Positions 34,023 through 44,214 of a stretch of DNA of 64,000 nucleotides are shown here, piece after piece; position 1 is the first letter of the stretch, and every line of letters begins with the position of its first letter. The notes beneath the pieces are model-generated. The model was given only the letters and a program-made list of their open reading frames with translations, was not told the origin of the DNA and searched no databases. The stretch is from an uncultured Acetatifactor sp. (GTDB taxonomy: Bacteria; Bacillota; Clostridia; Lachnospirales; Lachnospiraceae): contig CAJUSI010000060.1 in NCBI GenBank assembly GCA_910589035.1, forward strand, positions 4,480 through 68,479, written 5' to 3'. The translations under genes were made by a program, and so were the position numbers.

Positions 34023-35003
34023 GTGACAAAACGATTTCACAAGACGGAGGCTGTGGGGACGGTGACTGACAAAAGCAGAAGAAAACCGGTTCCTAAAAAG
34101 AAAAGCGCCCTGTCGCAAATCAGAAAATGCTGGCAGCTGTATGTGCTATTGATTCCAACGGTGGTGTATCTGTTCATTTTTCACTATCTTCCCATGGCAG
34201 GAATTCAGATTGCCTTCCGGGATTATAAATTTTCCAGAGGAATATGGAACAGCGCCTGGGTAGGACTGAAGCATTTCAGGACGTTTTTCGAATCGGTTCA
34301 GTTTGGAACATTGATGATGAACACCATTAAAATCAGTGTTTACGCCCTGCTGCTGGGATTTCCCTTTCCGATTCTCCTGGCCCTGCTGCTCAATGAGAGC
34401 AGGAATGTCAGGCTGAAGAAAGCAGTCCAGACTCTGACCTATGCGCCCTATTTTATTTCCACAGTGGTGATGGTATCCATGCTGTCCATGTTTCTGTCGC
34501 CTTCCGTGGGCATTGTCAACAGGATAATCGGCTTTTTCGGAGGAACACCCTATGACTTTATGGGGAGTGCAAAAGCCTTTCGCTCGGTATATGTCATATC
34601 CGGAATCTGGCAGGGCACGGGATGGAGTTCCATCATTTTCATCGCGGCATTGGCCGGGATCGATCCGCAGCTCCACGAGGCGGCCGAGATCGACGGAGCC
34701 AGCAGACTGCAGCGGATCTGGCATATCAATCTGCCGGGGATTCTGCCGACGGCGGTGATTGTCTTTATTATGAACTGCGGCTCCATCATGAGCGTGGGGT
34801 TTGAAAAGGTATATCTGATGCAGAATTCCATGAACCAGTCCACATCGGAAATCATCGCTACCTATGTGTATAAGATGGGAATCCAGAAAACGCAGTATTC
34901 CTATACTACGGCCATCGGATTGTTCAATTCGCTGATCAATCTGGTGCTGCTGCTGATCGTCAACCATATCAGTAAGAAGGCATCGGAGATCAGTATATTT
35001 TAG
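34023..35003 (+). CDS. Oligosaccharide ABC transporter permease (LplB/YtcP partner type)
   Basis: This 326-residue permease begins at GTG (34023) behind GGAGGGG. It has a Lys-rich cytoplasmic N-terminus and six predicted transmembrane helices. The EAA coupling loop reads LHEAAEIDGASRLQRIWHINLPGI. The LplB-type motif YVLLIPTVVYLFIFHYLPMAGIQIAF is characteristic of clostridial and Paenibacillus importers for complex oligosaccharides. It pairs with the next permease; no ATPase gene is in the locus, so a shared MsmK-type ATPase is expected. Confidence 0.93.
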   Translation: MTKRFHKTEAVGTVTDKSRRKPVPKKKSALSQIRKCWQLYVLLIPTVVYLFIFHYLPMAGIQIAFRDYKFSRGIWNSAWVGLKHFRTFFESVQFGTLMMNTIKISVYALLLGFPFPILLALLLNESRNVRLKKAVQTLTYAPYFISTVVMVSMLSMFLSPSVGIVNRIIGFFGGTPYDFMGSAKAFRSVYVISGIWQGTGWSSIIFIAALAGIDPQLHEAAEIDGASRLQRIWHINLPGILPTAVIVFIMNCGSIMSVGFEKVYLMQNSMNQSTSEIIATYVYKMGIQKTQYSYTTAIGLFNSLINLVLLLIVNHISKKASEISIF

Positions 35004-35029
35004 GGGAAAACCGGAATAGGAGATGAAGT

Positions 35030-35929
35030 ATGGGACGAACAAGAAAAATAAGAGAGAGCCTGGATAACCGTATTTTTGACGGAGTGGTGACCATTCTGCT
35101 GACGATCTGCGGGCTGGCAGCCCTGTATCCGCTGCTGTTTGTGGTGGTGGCATCCATATCGGATCCGGTGAGAGTGAATTCCGGTGATGTATGGCTCTAC
35201 CCCGTGGGCTTTCAGCTGGACGGCTATCTGCAGGTATTCAGGAATAAATGGATTTTTGTGGGATACCGCAACAGTTTAATATATACGATACTGGGAACAT
35301 TTTTAAATGTGCTGGTGACAATTATGGCGGGATATGCGCTTTCCAGAAAGGATTTATACGGCAGGAAGATTTTCAGCTGGTTCATCGCCATTCCCATGTG
35401 GTTTGGCGGCGGTCTGATACCGACCTATATCGTGGTCAACAGCCTGCATCTGATCAATACCCCCGTGGTATTGCTGGTTTTGGGACTGGTCAGCAGCTTT
35501 AACATTATTATCTGCAGAACCTTTATTTCGTCGCTTCCCTACGAGCTGCAGGAATCGGCGAAAATGGACGGCTGCTCGGATTTCGGCATTCTGTGGAAAA
35601 TTGTCATGCCATTGTCCAAACCCATCATTGCAGTATTGTGTCTCTATTATGCCGTAGGTCACTGGAATGACTATTTCAGCGCCATGATCTATGTCAGCGA
35701 CAAGAATTTACAGACCCTGCAGGTCTTTCTTCGGGAGATTCTTCTGCTGAATCAGAATATCGACCTGGAAACCATAGAGGATCCGGCGGTGGTGGCGCTG
35801 AAGCTGCAGATGGCCCAGGTGATGAAATATTCGTTGATCGTGGTGGCTTCTGTTCCGCTGCTGATTGCATATCCGTTTGTACAGAAATTTTTTGTAAAAG
35901 GCGTTATGATCGGTTCCGTGAAGGGGTGA
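35030..35929 (+). CDS. Carbohydrate ABC transporter permease (YtcP-like)
   Basis: This 299-residue MalG-type permease has six transmembrane segments and the EAA loop LPYELQESAKMDGCSDFGILWKIVMPLSKP. The C-terminal YPFVQKFFVKGVMIGSVKG is a family hallmark. The start is the ATG at 35030 behind ATAGGAGATG. It forms the channel with the preceding permease. The binding lipoprotein gene follows after 135 bp. Confidence 0.94.
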   Translation: MGRTRKIRESLDNRIFDGVVTILLTICGLAALYPLLFVVVASISDPVRVNSGDVWLYPVGFQLDGYLQVFRNKWIFVGYRNSLIYTILGTFLNVLVTIMAGYALSRKDLYGRKIFSWFIAIPMWFGGGLIPTYIVVNSLHLINTPVVLLVLGLVSSFNIIICRTFISSLPYELQESAKMDGCSDFGILWKIVMPLSKPIIAVLCLYYAVGHWNDYFSAMIYVSDKNLQTLQVFLREILLLNQNIDLETIEDPAVVALKLQMAQVMKYSLIVVASVPLLIAYPFVQKFFVKGVMIGSVKG

Positions 35930-36064
35930 TCCTATTCCGCCCGGCGCCTGAAGGCAGCCTGCGGAAACGGGATTTGCGTATTTCCATGAGACGGGACCCG
36001 GATTATAAATGTAACCTGTGCTTTGGTACGAAAAGTATGGAAAAGGGAAAGGAAGGAGTAAAGT

Positions 36065-37708
36065 ATGAAGAGAGGAAAGAAATGGTGTGCGTCAGTGCTG
36101 ACGGCTGCCCTGTTGGCCGGTTTGCTGGGGGGCTGCGGTTCTCCCAAGGAGGACGGAAATGCGGGTACGCAGAGTGGAGAGGAGGGAAACGAGAACACCT
36201 CCGGAGAAAATAGTGAAGCGGAGGTTTTCCGCCTGACCGTGCATTCCAGCCCGGCCCAGGGAGATTGGAATGATTATTGGCTCATCAGGACCATTGAGGA
36301 GAAGTTCCATGTGGATATACAGGTGGAAATGATTTCCAGCGATGTCTGGAGGGACAAGCTGCCGCTGATGTTTGCAACGGAGAAGCTGCCGGATTTCTTC
36401 CTGAATTCCCTGGATGCCTCGGATATTGCCACCTATGGAAGCGAGGGATATCTGCTGGATCTGAATCCCTATATCTCCCAGGAGAAGACGCCGAATATCT
36501 GGAAGGCGATGGAAGAGACTCCGGCCTTGAGAGCGGCGCTGTCGGAAGCCGGCGGCGAAATCTATGCGGTGGGCGGAGCCGATATGGCGGAGGCAAATCT
36601 GGCACAGAATCGGTTCTATGTCAACTATCAATGGGCGGAACAGATTTTGGGAAAGCAACCGGAGACACTGGACGAGTTTTATGAGTATCTCAAAGGGGTA
36701 AAGGAAAAAGATATGAACGGCAATGGGGATGCAACGGATGAGATTCCCCTGGGCGGATTCTATAAGGCGCCTGACATGATTCATGTGTTCCCGCCCATAT
36801 TGAACGCTTTCGGCTATACCCGCAAGGACATCGAGGCCATTGACGGAAAGGTGGTATATGTTCCGGCGGAAGATAACTACCGGCATTTTCTGGAGTTCAT
36901 GAAGAAGCTCTATGGGGAAGAGCTGCTGGACAATGAATTCTTTTCCCAGACCCAGGATCAGGTCAATGCAAAGGAAACCAATTATCGGTATGGCGCATAC
37001 AGCTTTTACGCCAGTTGGGTAAATCAGCCGGAGGAGAGTATCTGGAGACAGTATGATATTCAGGAGCCGCTGACTTCCCAGTACAACGGCGAGAAGAAAG
37101 TGGCGGCAGTGGATATCAACAAATGCGGCAACTTCAGCATTACCAAAAACTGCAGTAATCCCGAAAAACTGATGGAGATTCTGGACTGGTGCTTCAGCTT
37201 TGAGGGCTATCTGACAATTCTGGGCGGCTTCGAGAAGGGAACCGAGGAAGGGCAGGAAGCGTACGGCTACACTTATCAATGGGTGGATGAGAACACGCTG
37301 GACATGCAGACCGAATTTGACGAAAGCAAATGGGATAATCAGAACAGCTGGACCCTGGCCGAGATTTGTCCGGATTACGGCTACTTCCCCATCTATCGGA
37401 ATTTCAACATGCAGGGAAGCGGAGATGCCCAGTCCTATCTGGAAGAGGGACTGATCAACCACTATGCGCCCTACTACCATGTGGGATGGCCTTCTTCCGT
37501 CAAGCTGACTGCGGAAGAGGCGGATGAGCTGGCTTTGATCTCCACGGACATCCAGAGCTACACGGATGAAATGGTGACGAAGATGATAATCGGCGAAATT
37601 CCCACAGATGATTTTGAAAGCTTCCGGACAGGCTTAAAGGAGAGAAAGCTGGAGAGAATGCTGGAAATCTATCAGGGGGCTTATGACCGCTGGAGCGCCA
37701 GGCAATGA
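36065..37708 (+). CDS. Extracellular sugar-binding lipoprotein (LplA-like)
   Basis: This 547-residue solute-binding protein has a lipoprotein signal with lipobox LLGGC (Cys24), an acidic low-complexity linker (residues 25-55), then a family 1 fold starting FRLTVHSSPAQGDWNDYWL. GGAAGGAG precedes the ATG. It delivers the substrate to the permease pair upstream. Given the downstream GH78 gene, the ligand is probably a rhamnose-containing oligosaccharide or glycoside; this is inferred from context. Confidence 0.93.
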   Translation: MKRGKKWCASVLTAALLAGLLGGCGSPKEDGNAGTQSGEEGNENTSGENSEAEVFRLTVHSSPAQGDWNDYWLIRTIEEKFHVDIQVEMISSDVWRDKLPLMFATEKLPDFFLNSLDASDIATYGSEGYLLDLNPYISQEKTPNIWKAMEETPALRAALSEAGGEIYAVGGADMAEANLAQNRFYVNYQWAEQILGKQPETLDEFYEYLKGVKEKDMNGNGDATDEIPLGGFYKAPDMIHVFPPILNAFGYTRKDIEAIDGKVVYVPAEDNYRHFLEFMKKLYGEELLDNEFFSQTQDQVNAKETNYRYGAYSFYASWVNQPEESIWRQYDIQEPLTSQYNGEKKVAAVDINKCGNFSITKNCSNPEKLMEILDWCFSFEGYLTILGGFEKGTEEGQEAYGYTYQWVDENTLDMQTEFDESKWDNQNSWTLAEICPDYGYFPIYRNFNMQGSGDAQSYLEEGLINHYAPYYHVGWPSSVKLTAEEADELALISTDIQSYTDEMVTKMIIGEIPTDDFESFRTGLKERKLERMLEIYQGAYDRWSARQ

Positions 37709-37873
37709 TTCCGGCAAAAAATACCATATTGGGCGGACGTGAAATTTCAGGGAAAATATGATATTATAGACAGGGCACGGTATCCCTGATTTTTCAGGAA
37801 TACCATGGGCATGGAAACAGACAGGCCCGGATTGTACCGCGGAAACGGAGAGCTGCGCTGGGGAGATGGAAGG

Positions 37874-40198
37874 ATGCCGCAAAAGAGAAGGAAACATTCA
37901 AAGCTGCTTGCAAAATACATCAAAATCAATTTCTGTGTGATCTTTTTACCCGTTGTGTTGGGCTGTGTGCTTTACTGTACCTCCATTCAGAGAAATTATA
38001 TCGACAAATATCTGAAAACCATAGAATATTCCGTCAATGAGAAACTGTGGCAGCTGGAGGCCAGGACAAGATCTTTTGCATCCACTGCCCAGCAGATTTG
38101 TCTGGAAGAGGATTTTACGCCGTATCGATTGACGAACTCTTCGTATTCTTCCATCAATGCTCTCAAAAGGCTGAAGGCATTTACCGCGGAGTCAGTTTAT
38201 TTTCGGGATCTGGTGATTCACCTGAACGATTCAGATCAGGTGTATACCAGCATGGGCGTCGTGGATGTGGACACTTTCCTGGACAGGACGTATCAGCTGG
38301 AGGAAGGCTTCTCCCGGGAAGGCTTTGAGAAGCTTTTGCAGTCCAAAAGGTATTACGAATGTACGGGGGAAGGCCAGTATATCAGTTCGGGAGCTTTTCA
38401 GTACAGCGTGATAGCCTGCCCGCTGGGGAAAACAGAGGGCAGCTATTACGGGACGCTGCTTGGCATATACGAAAATGACTGGGAGGAGATGTTTCGGACG
38501 GAGAAGGAGGAACAGGACAAAAGGCTTGTTTGTGTCTGTACGGGAACCATGGAAATGCTTTATACCCAAATGCCGGAATCTGTCAGAGAAGATCTTGACC
38601 TGAAAAAGGATTTGACGGAACCGCTGGCGGAGCTTCTGCGGGATTGGGACAGCAAAGGAGAGTATTGGCGGTTCCGGATGAAGGGTGTGAACTATATCGG
38701 GAAAATAGCGCATTTCGATGTGAATGGATGGTATGTGATCGATATGGTGGATGAGTCCAGCATTGCCGGAGAAATACTGCTGCTTCAGCTGCCCATGTTG
38801 ATCGGAATGTTTTTGAGTATGCTTTTGCTCACCTTTTTTCTCAGCATTGTCCTTTCCGTATACAATTATGTACCCATACAGAAGCTTTATCATCTTTTTG
38901 ACAAAAAGGAGAGGAAGGGCAGAGACAGACAGAGCCAGAAAGGGAGAAATGAACTGATGTTTCTGAACGAATATATCCGAAAGATGCTGGAGGAGCAGGA
39001 CAGCATGGGAGAGCAGCTGCTGGCCAGCAGGAAAATTTCCAGGATGGAACTGGTGGGCAGACTGCTGAAAGGCGGGCTGGATGTCGGAGTACCGGCGGTG
39101 AGGGAGCAAATTGCAGATATGGGCCTGCGGCTGGACAAACCGTATATGGCGGCTATGGTTTTGAAAATCCCGGAGGATAATATACGCGATTTTGAACGAA
39201 AACTCCGGAATGTGTACGGGGATATCAGAACGGAAGGATTTTATCTCACGGAAGGGATTTATAAATATTATGACGCGTTTCTTGCCTGCACGGAGGATGG
39301 GGAGGAGATTGCAAAGTTTGCCCAATGGCTGATGGACTGGGCCGGGGAGGAGAGTGGTCTGCAGATCGGTATCGGCAATACGTATGCCGATGTCCAGAGC
39401 TTGAAGTATTCCCTGATGGAGGCGATTATCGCAGTGGAAAGCAGGGAGGAGGATGGCATCGCCTTCTTTTCGGAGCTGGCAGCCAGCCGGAACGAGGTGT
39501 TTTACTGTAAGCCGCTGGAGAGCGAGCTGAAACTGAAACTGGTGCTGGCCCAGGGGGCTGCCGGGGAGCTGGAGGAGGTTCTGGAGGAGCTGTACAGAGA
39601 ACTGCTGCATATCCGGCAGTCCGGTTCCGATACCGTCCTGGCGTTTTTGATGAATCGGATCATGGCGGTTTTATTTGAGGATTCCTTAAGCCTGGAGGAA
39701 GGAGGCGGGGAAAGATACCTTCAATATACCAACCTGGAAGAATTTTTTGCCAGGCTGGGAGAATTCTGCCGGGCGGAGCTGGAGCGACGTCAGGAGCGTA
39801 AAGCTGCCAGAGAGGACAGAAGGATGCGTAAGATACTGGACTTCATAGACAGAAATTATATGAGGCAGGAGATGTCCCTTGTGCTGGTGGCGGGTGAATT
39901 CGATATGACGGGTCCTTATCTGAGCAAAATTTTCAAGGGAGCGGTGGGAAAGAACTTTATAGAATACATCACGGAGAAAAGGCTGGAGCGGGCGGCGGAG
40001 CTGCTGGTCAATACGGATGCCCCTGTTGGGGAGATCGTATCCCTGGTGGGCTATTCCGATGCAGCCAGCTTTACACGGAAATTTACCAGATATTTCCTGA
40101 TTTCGCCCGGCGCCTACAGAAAGGTGGAGAGGGAGAAGAAAGGGAAACAGGAGAAGGGAGGCAGGGAGGATGCAGGAGATTGCACTGTGGAGAGATGA
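37874..40198 (+). CDS. Membrane-bound AraC family sensor-regulator
   Basis: The preferred start is the ATG at 37874; a start at 37805 would add 23 residues without a hydrophobic core. The product of about 774 residues has a first transmembrane helix at about 20-42 (FCVIFLPVVLGCVLY), an extracytoplasmic sensor region of about 260 residues, a second helix (LPMLIGMFLSMLLLTFFLSIVL), a middle region, and a C-terminal AraC DNA-binding domain with two HTH motifs (MSLVLVAGEFDMTGPYLSKIF and VGEIVSLVGYSDAASFTRKF). Such one-protein sensors control adjacent oligosaccharide importers. It overlaps the next gene by 29 bp. Confidence 0.92.
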   Translation: MPQKRRKHSKLLAKYIKINFCVIFLPVVLGCVLYCTSIQRNYIDKYLKTIEYSVNEKLWQLEARTRSFASTAQQICLEEDFTPYRLTNSSYSSINALKRLKAFTAESVYFRDLVIHLNDSDQVYTSMGVVDVDTFLDRTYQLEEGFSREGFEKLLQSKRYYECTGEGQYISSGAFQYSVIACPLGKTEGSYYGTLLGIYENDWEEMFRTEKEEQDKRLVCVCTGTMEMLYTQMPESVREDLDLKKDLTEPLAELLRDWDSKGEYWRFRMKGVNYIGKIAHFDVNGWYVIDMVDESSIAGEILLLQLPMLIGMFLSMLLLTFFLSIVLSVYNYVPIQKLYHLFDKKERKGRDRQSQKGRNELMFLNEYIRKMLEEQDSMGEQLLASRKISRMELVGRLLKGGLDVGVPAVREQIADMGLRLDKPYMAAMVLKIPEDNIRDFERKLRNVYGDIRTEGFYLTEGIYKYYDAFLACTEDGEEIAKFAQWLMDWAGEESGLQIGIGNTYADVQSLKYSLMEAIIAVESREEDGIAFFSELAASRNEVFYCKPLESELKLKLVLAQGAAGELEEVLEELYRELLHIRQSGSDTVLAFLMNRIMAVLFEDSLSLEEGGGERYLQYTNLEEFFARLGEFCRAELERRQERKAAREDRRMRKILDFIDRNYMRQEMSLVLVAGEFDMTGPYLSKIFKGAVGKNFIEYITEKRLERAAELLVNTDAPVGEIVSLVGYSDAASFTRKFTRYFLISPGAYRKVEREKKGKQEKGGREDAGDCTVER

Positions 40199-41006
40199 GG
40201 GATTCCGGAACGGATTTCGGGTGCTTGGCGGTACCCATGAGGAGGGATATGTGGGAGAGCTGCGCTGGGGGACAGAGAAGGGAAGCTGTGAATGGAGCCT
40301 GGCTCAGTGGGCCAGCCGCTGCAACATTGCGGCGGGCAGAAGAGAGGGAAATGCGTATTTCACGCCATCGCAGACGGTGAAGTGCTACTGTGAAGACGGA
40401 TATCATGTATTGGAATTGGAATTGCGTGCCTCACGGGAATATGAGGGTCCCAGAAAGGCGGGAGAGGATTGGCCGCATCTGCTGCTGGGGCAGGAAATGG
40501 GGGAGAGATGTCCCTCGCTGGACCGGCTGGAGAGTCTGGAATTTCTCTCAGAGGTCAGGATAGGGTATTGCAATTGCGGAATGGAAGCGCCGGATCCGGA
40601 GCTTCACGCGGCACAGGCAAACCTCTTTCTCACCATAAGTCATATGGAAACCGAAAACATGTATTGGTTTGGTATTCCTTATTACGACAGCAGATATCCC
40701 ATGCAGGGCGCGTATCTTGCAGAAGACGGGGGCAAGGAGGATGCCTCTCACAAAATGATTTACATCATCCCCCAGGAGAGACTGACGGACAGGGGATTGG
40801 GAGATTGCCGATGGACCGTGTACCGCAGGGACATATTGCCGGATATTCTGGAGGGGCTTTGGCTGGGAGCAGAGAAGGGGTTTCTGGAGACTGCGGATGG
40901 GGCCGGATATCGGATCAGCTCCATGAACTTTGGCTGGGAAATGCCCGGAAGCTATGACGCCAATCTGCTGATTCGGCGATTATCTCTTACAGGAAGGCTC
41001 CGGTAA
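40170..41006 (+). CDS. Protein of unknown function in the rhamnoside locus
   Basis: This 278-residue soluble protein has no signal peptide and no family could be recognised. It is rich in Trp, Gly, Cys and acidic residues. Segments such as RISSMNFGWEMPGSYDANLLIRRLSLTG look like beta-sandwich strands of carbohydrate-binding folds. The start lies 29 bp inside the regulator gene, so translation is coupled. Its place between the AraC regulator and GH78 suggests a role in handling the imported sugar, for example as an intracellular hydrolase or lyase, but no catalytic motif could be identified. Confidence 0.75.
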   Translation: MQEIALWRDEGFRNGFRVLGGTHEEGYVGELRWGTEKGSCEWSLAQWASRCNIAAGRREGNAYFTPSQTVKCYCEDGYHVLELELRASREYEGPRKAGEDWPHLLLGQEMGERCPSLDRLESLEFLSEVRIGYCNCGMEAPDPELHAAQANLFLTISHMETENMYWFGIPYYDSRYPMQGAYLAEDGGKEDASHKMIYIIPQERLTDRGLGDCRWTVYRRDILPDILEGLWLGAEKGFLETADGAGYRISSMNFGWEMPGSYDANLLIRRLSLTGRLR

Positions 41007-41025
41007 TATCTGTCTATACATCATG

Positions 41026-41072
41026 CAGGCTGTCGCATGAGGGGAAGAAAAAAGCCCCCGGGCGACAGCCTG
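41026..41072. repeat. 11-bp inverted repeat before the GH78 gene
   Basis: CAGGCTGTCGC (41026-41036) and GCGACAGCCTG (41062-41072) are exact reverse complements with a 25-nt loop. No T-run follows on the plus strand, so it is probably an mRNA hairpin rather than a terminator. Confidence 0.7.
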
Positions 41073-41186
41073 ATACGGTTACGGAGGGCAGAGACTTGGA
41101 AGAAGCCTCCGGCACGGAGGATTTGCTGCTGAAACCGGAGCTTTTGGAGAGAGCTTCCGTGGCAGCACCTTTTGGAGAGAACCTGA

Positions 41187-43541
41187 ATGGGCAGAGAGGA
41201 TAGACATATGACGAAGCAGATTTTTATATACAGGAAGAAGGAGGCCGGCGTGCAGAAGGAGGTTACCCTGTTCCGCAGAGAATTTTATGTCTCTGCGGAA
41301 CAGATATGCCGAGAATCCGTGATAGCCATTACGGCGGATACCCGATATCTGCTGTATCTGAACGGACGGTATGTATGCAGAGGGCCGGAAAGCGGAGATG
41401 CCTGGAGGAAGTATTATGATGTTGTGGATGCCGCTCCCTTTTTGCGGGAGGGGATGAACTGTATCGGCGTAAAGGTGATTCATTATCCCATGGGAGACGA
41501 AGGACTCCGGCAGTTTGAGCTTGGCCCCACGGGGCTGGTGCGTTCTCCGTACGGAGGGCTGTGCGTCTTTTCCCTGTCGGGGAAGGCGGTGCCCGGGACA
41601 GATGCCGAATGGAAATGGAAATCGGATGCATCCTACGGGTTTAAAGCGTCTCTGCTGGCCAGGCAGGCAGGGGATATGGAGTTCATCCAGGCCGGCGCCG
41701 GGGAGGAAGGATGGACGGAAACCGGTTATGACGAAAGCCGCTGGCAGAATGCTGCCGTGATCCAGGAAACGACGGACTGTGCGCCTGCCTCTGCCTATGG
41801 AGTTCTGCAAAACTGGATGCTGCAGCCTCGGGATATTCCCATGCTGGAGGAGAAGGAGATAGAGGCAAAGTCGATTCGCAGCGTTGGGGGAGGGGTGGAT
41901 TTCGGGGGACTTCTCCGGGGCTGTCCCGCAGTGGTACCGGCCGGAACGGAGGCTGCCTGTGAACTGGACATGGGGAAGATGGTGACCGCCTATGTCAGAA
42001 CTGATTTCATGAAAGGCGGCCAGGGCAGAGCGGAATATCTCTACAGCGAATGCTATTACCATGAGAGAGAAGGGAGTCTGACAAAAATACAGAGAGACGA
42101 TGCCGTCGACGGCGTACTGGCAGGAGAGGCGGACGAGTTGAGGCTGGGCGATGGCCCCTTTGTATATGAGCCCTTTGAATACCGTGCCTTCCGCTATCTG
42201 CGATTGACGGTACGGGCGGGGGAACAGGATGTGGTATTGAAGAGAATCACTTTCCGCAGGACGGGATATCCGTTTTATCCGCAGGCCGACTTTGAAGCGG
42301 AAGATCCGGTATTGCAGCGGATCTGGAAGGTCAGCCTTCAGACGCTGCGCTGCTGTATGCAGGACACTTATATCGACTGCCCTTATTATGAGAGACTGCA
42401 GTACGGGATGGATGCCATGATAGAGGCATTGCATACCTATCCGGTGCTTGGGGACGACAGGCTTGCAAGGAAAACATTTCTGGATCTGGCGGGAACGCAG
42501 ATGCCGGACGGCATGATTTACTGTAATGCGCCGTCCAATGACCGTCATGTCATACCTGGTTTCGGGATTTACTATATAGATATGCTGTATGATCACTTTC
42601 GGTATTTCGGAGACAAAAGCCTGGTAGAGCAGTATTGGGCAGTGTGTGCCGGAATTTTGGGGTTTTTCCACAGGAATCTGGACGGGGAGACGGGGGTGGT
42701 TTCCGGAAACGGGTATTGGGAATTTGCGGATTGGACCCGGGAGTGGAATCCCTACCTGGGCGTACCGGCAGATAAGGGGCAGGGAGAAAGGCAGTATCTC
42801 TATACATTGATGTACGCCTACGGGCTTCTGAGGATGGCGCAGCTTACGGAGGCGGTATACGGTGCAGAGGCGGGACGTCAGTGGAGGGCGCGTCACGGCC
42901 AGGTGACGGAGATAATCAATCGTATCGTGTGGGATCCGCGGCAGGGCTATTACCGCACCTCAGACCGGGCGGTCCGCTGCAGCCAGCACGCACAGGTGTG
43001 GGCCGTTCTAAGCGAATGTATCCGGGGAAAAGCAGCCAAAGAGCTGCTTCGGAGGATGCAGGGGGATGCTTCCCTGGTCAGATGCTCCTATTCCATGAAG
43101 CATTATTATCACAGGGCCCTGGACCGGGCGGGGCTGGAGACGGGAAGGAAGGAGATGTGGGAGGAGTATGAAGCTTTGCTGAAAACCGGTTCCACTACCT
43201 GGCCGGAGGATCCCGTGAGCGCCAGAAGCGACTGCCATGGCTGGAGCACCACGCCGATTTACGAAATCTGCCATAATCTTCTGGGGGTGCGGCCGGGGGA
43301 GCCGGGATTTGGCAGGATTGTGATTGCTCCGGTACAGTGGGAGGCCGGCAGCCTGAAGGGGACGGTCTGGACTCCGCAGGGCTGTGTCAGGGTGGAGAGA
43401 CATGTGGAGACAGGAGAGGGATTCCGGCGGGCGGTGGTTTCCTTTGCGATGGAAAGGGAGACGGAAGTCACGGTGCGGATTGCAGACAGAGAAATCCTGT
43501 CCGGACGGTTCCGACAGGGGGAGTGCAGCGCGATATTGTAG
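41187..43541 (+). CDS. Alpha-L-rhamnosidase (GH78)
   Basis: This 784-residue intracellular enzyme (no signal peptide) has N-terminal beta domains and an (alpha/alpha)6 catalytic domain. The family motif reads YIDCPYYERLQYGMDAMIEA, matching DCPxRxERxxWxGDA with the general acid Glu. The end of the domain has TTWPEDPVSARSDCHGWS, also typical. An alternative start at 41208 has a similar ribosome site. It should release terminal alpha-L-rhamnose from imported oligosaccharides or plant glycosides, completing the locus. Confidence 0.92.
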   Translation: MGREDRHMTKQIFIYRKKEAGVQKEVTLFRREFYVSAEQICRESVIAITADTRYLLYLNGRYVCRGPESGDAWRKYYDVVDAAPFLREGMNCIGVKVIHYPMGDEGLRQFELGPTGLVRSPYGGLCVFSLSGKAVPGTDAEWKWKSDASYGFKASLLARQAGDMEFIQAGAGEEGWTETGYDESRWQNAAVIQETTDCAPASAYGVLQNWMLQPRDIPMLEEKEIEAKSIRSVGGGVDFGGLLRGCPAVVPAGTEAACELDMGKMVTAYVRTDFMKGGQGRAEYLYSECYYHEREGSLTKIQRDDAVDGVLAGEADELRLGDGPFVYEPFEYRAFRYLRLTVRAGEQDVVLKRITFRRTGYPFYPQADFEAEDPVLQRIWKVSLQTLRCCMQDTYIDCPYYERLQYGMDAMIEALHTYPVLGDDRLARKTFLDLAGTQMPDGMIYCNAPSNDRHVIPGFGIYYIDMLYDHFRYFGDKSLVEQYWAVCAGILGFFHRNLDGETGVVSGNGYWEFADWTREWNPYLGVPADKGQGERQYLYTLMYAYGLLRMAQLTEAVYGAEAGRQWRARHGQVTEIINRIVWDPRQGYYRTSDRAVRCSQHAQVWAVLSECIRGKAAKELLRRMQGDASLVRCSYSMKHYYHRALDRAGLETGRKEMWEEYEALLKTGSTTWPEDPVSARSDCHGWSTTPIYEICHNLLGVRPGEPGFGRIVIAPVQWEAGSLKGTVWTPQGCVRVERHVETGEGFRRAVVSFAMERETEVTVRIADREILSGRFRQGECSAIL

Positions 43542-43713
43542 CTTAGCCTGGTGCAGCTGCATTTTGTCTGTTTTTTCATATAAATTTATACTTATTTTAT
43601 TGCATTTCTTTCAAAAAAGTTTAAAATGTTACGTGTCAGCCGGTCATCAATATTTATTCGGGCAGCAGAATATCCGCAGGATGCGGTCTGCTGTCTCCAG
43701 GGAGGCATAGTAT

Positions 43714-44106
43714 ATGAGAGAAAAGATGCAGCGTTTTATGTGGGGCCGTTACGGAAATGACAGTTTCAACCAGGTTTTGCTGGCTGTTGCTTTTATCAGT
43801 CTGCTCCTTTCCTTTGTCGGCGGAGGGATTTTTTACATACTGGCTACCATAGTCATGGGTTATGCCTACTTCCGCATGTTCTCCAGAAATATCAGCCGAC
43901 GTTCCGCGGAAAACCAGAAATTTTTACAGCGGACCAGGAAGCTCAGGGGATTGCTCGGGAAGAAGAAAATGGAATGGGCCCAGAGAAAGAACTATCATAT
44001 ATACAAATGTCCCAATTGCAGGCAGAAGCTCCGCGTGCCCAGGGGAAGGGGAAGAATTGCCATCAGCTGCAGAAAGTGCGGAAATGAATTTATCAAAAAG
44101 AGCTGA
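43714..44106 (+). CDS. Membrane protein with C-terminal zinc ribbon
   Basis: This 130-residue protein has two close transmembrane helices (about residues 20-50: VLLAVAFISLLLSFVGGGIFYILATIVMGYAY region), a basic linker rich in Arg/Lys, and a C-terminal CPNC-x(17)-CRKCG zinc ribbon. GGGAGG precedes the ATG. It precedes a DUF5685 gene and a J-domain gene on the same strand, with gaps of 108 and 158 bp. Function is unknown; the basic, zinc-binding cytoplasmic tail may bind nucleic acid or protein. Confidence 0.8.
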   Translation: MREKMQRFMWGRYGNDSFNQVLLAVAFISLLLSFVGGGIFYILATIVMGYAYFRMFSRNISRRSAENQKFLQRTRKLRGLLGKKKMEWAQRKNYHIYKCPNCRQKLRVPRGRGRIAISCRKCGNEFIKKS

Positions 44107-44214
44107 TCAGGAGAGTTCCTTTTGCTGCTTGCGGCAAAGGCATGAATCGCAGCAAAGCAATTTACAGAAATTGCTGAAAAATTTTTTGAAAATTCAAAAG
44201 GCGCGGAGGTTGGA

